This document shows, piece after piece, positions 62,431 to 64,000 of a stretch of DNA of 64,000 nt. Numbering within the stretch: position 1 is the first letter of the stretch; each line of letters begins with the position of its first letter. The stretch is from Plantago ovata (Eukaryota > Streptophyta > Magnoliopsida > Lamiales > Plantaginaceae): NCBI GenBank assembly GCA_028274465.1, contig CM051456.1, positions 73,270,753-73,334,752 on the forward strand, in the 5' to 3' direction. The notes below the pieces were generated by a model. That model saw only the letters and a list, made by a program, of their open reading frames with translations. It did no database searches and was not told the origin of the DNA. Both the position numbers and the translations under genes were made by a program.

Positions 62431-63850
62431 TGTTAGGAAACTTGTAATTTTGATGAGCAATTAATCACGCTAAATTAAGTTCAAGTCCAGTAACTAGTAC
62501 TCTTGAGGTCCATAGGAATTTATATTTTAAAGGACATTGTAAAAGAGGAACGTTTGCTGAAAGACTTAGTTTAGGTACTAGATAGGTTCTTAAGCTTGCT
62601 GATGATATACTTTGTTTGGAAAAACAATCTATTGAAGACCTAGAACTACTCATAAAGTTGAAGACAAGAAGACTGAAGACTTAGAAGATTTCTGAGAAAT
62701 GTATCTACAAAAGCACATATTGGTCAGAAAGCATAAGTAGCTCATCAATGAGTTTGCTCAAGTGAAAATCTATATGCATGCTGAACTGAACCTGCTTGCT
62801 GTCTGCCAATATTTGTGACCTACCTCTTGCTGATCACTTCGCATTATTGGCTCCAACGTTCAATTTTGAATTTGAAAAGCATTAAATGCTAAGCACGCGT
62901 TCTGAAGACTAGAAGACACGCTGCTGACAGTGACAACACAACATGATAGTGACATCTCTCGGTTTAGCTAAGGAAATCAAAATTCAAACGGATCCCTTGA
63001 GACATTATAAATAGAGGTCCTTAGGCTGAGTAGAAGGGTGTGTCAACAACGTGATCAAACACTCACATGTGCTTACGAACCTTCAAAATCTCTCTACTCT
63101 TAAACTGCCTATTGATCGGTTCCAAGACTTAAGCTTGAAACAGAAGCTACTTGGGAAGAAGTAGAATGCTAAACTAAGAAATTAGCTAAGTGTTCTTTCC
63201 TCTAAACAAGGAATAGTCTTGACACCAGAAACAAAATACTTGCTTACTGCAAAGTATTGTTAAGTTGAGTTTATTAGATTACTTGTAATTAGCTGAAAAG
63301 TTAATCTCAGTAATCTCTTCCTAAATGTCTCTAACTGATCAGAAACCACCTTATAGGCGTGTTTGTCAGGGGGAACTAATCAAACAAGGTTGTGCTGATT
63401 AAGTGTCCCAAGTTTGCTTGAGAACAAGGTTTTAGTTCTCTGGTTAGGTTGGAAACAAAGCAAGGGTGCTTTGGTTTCTGGGATTCTAGTTGTTTAGGTG
63501 TTGTAAGGAAACTCATCATCTATCATAGTGAATTCAGTCCAAGAAAGGACAAAGTGGATTAGTTTATGCCACCCTCAGATACCACTATAAAAGTGTTTGT
63601 GTGATTTACTTTACTGCAATTTACTTTCAGCAAGTTATCTCTGTTTTCACTGCATTTTATCTTTACTTGCTGAACTCAGTTCTGCCAAAGCACTTGTTGT
63701 AAAAAGACTTCTGCACTCTGAATTTTAAGTAACAACAATCTCATTACTGAAAAGTAATAAAACTTGCTGAGAAAGTTTTAGACACGAAACAGTTTTAAAG
63801 ACTATTCACCCTCCCCTCTAGTCTTTACTTGTTGTCTAAAGGGACCAACA
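62431..63850 (+). repeat. 5' LTR of a Ty1/copia element (SIRE/Maximus-like)
   Basis: The LTR is 1420 bp, beginning TGTTAGGAAAC and ending GGGACCAACA. It has a TATA box (TATAAATA, 63006-63013). It is followed at once by a tRNA-Met-type primer-binding site. The long LTR suits the SIRE/Maximus group of copia elements. The rest of the element lies beyond the window. Confidence 0.8.
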
Positions 63851-64000
63851 AGTGGTATCAGAGCTGGAGGTTCTTTAACCTTCAACACTGAACCTAGATC
63901 CCCTTAGGTGCTTTTCGTAAATCACTTTAACTTGATCTGGTTTGGTAGTTGTTTCCTGACAGGAAGTCTCTGGGAGATGCTCCCTTGTTGAAGTTGGAAA
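63851..64000 (+). mobile_element. Start of copia internal region with primer-binding site
   Basis: TGGTATCAGAGCTGG (63853-63867) is complementary to the 3' end of initiator tRNA-Met, the common copia primer. The leader continues to the window edge, and no coding start was reached. Confidence 0.8.

Overview
The window is nuclear DNA of a flowering plant, most likely a eudicot. The evidence is a plant NDR-type kinase gene with 13 GT-AG exons, a plant CHMP1 gene, AT-rich intergenic DNA, and plant transposon families (Athila-like, Tat and copia LTR elements, plant L1 LINEs, PIF/Harbinger, Stowaway, Helitron). I could not fix the species. Only two ordinary host genes look complete: the AGC/NDR kinase (25713-32901, +) and intronless CHMP1 (36691-37305, +). 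A decayed CCR4-type deadenylase pseudogene lies at 23125-24135 (-).

Layout from left to right. 1-1600 ends in a Helitron 3' terminus and holds tandem repeats. 1601-6650 is mostly non-coding, with a 28-bp palindrome, a tRNA-like segment and a pair of 200-bp direct repeats. 6659-14825 is a gag-only Athila-like LTR element (+) with target duplication CTATG. 16643-21830 holds two Ulp1-type cysteine protease genes, head to head around a short spacer with an (AT)n run; both keep the His-Asp-Gln-Cys set. 22240-24960 holds a LINE RNase H fragment, a tRNA-Pro pseudogene and the CCR4 pseudogene. 25.7-37.3 kb is the host gene block (NDR kinase, a minisatellite, an LTR-like segment, CHMP1), followed by a Stowaway MITE.

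41.5-54.5 kb is a clear nest. An old L1-type LINE (+) received a PIF/Harbinger element (42474-46120, target TAA) whose two open frames both look intact. It also received a second gag-only Athila-like element (48952-54431, -, target TTTGC). Next come a Tat-type Ty3/gypsy element (54605-61174, -), a 5'-truncated LINE (to 62213), and the first LTR of a copia element (62431-63850) that runs off the right edge.

The least expected structure is in the two gag-only Athila-like elements. Both carry clusters of short GC-rich palindromes of the type GGGCGAWTCGCCC immediately upstream of the LTR TATA box, and again inside the element. Both also carry two copies of one 22-nt stem-loop, each followed by a sequence like the polypurine tract, and a long oligopurine block. 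The second main lead is the divergent pair of Ulp1-like genes, one of which encodes a tandem Ser/Pro repeat. All family calls were made by eye from motifs; no database search was run.
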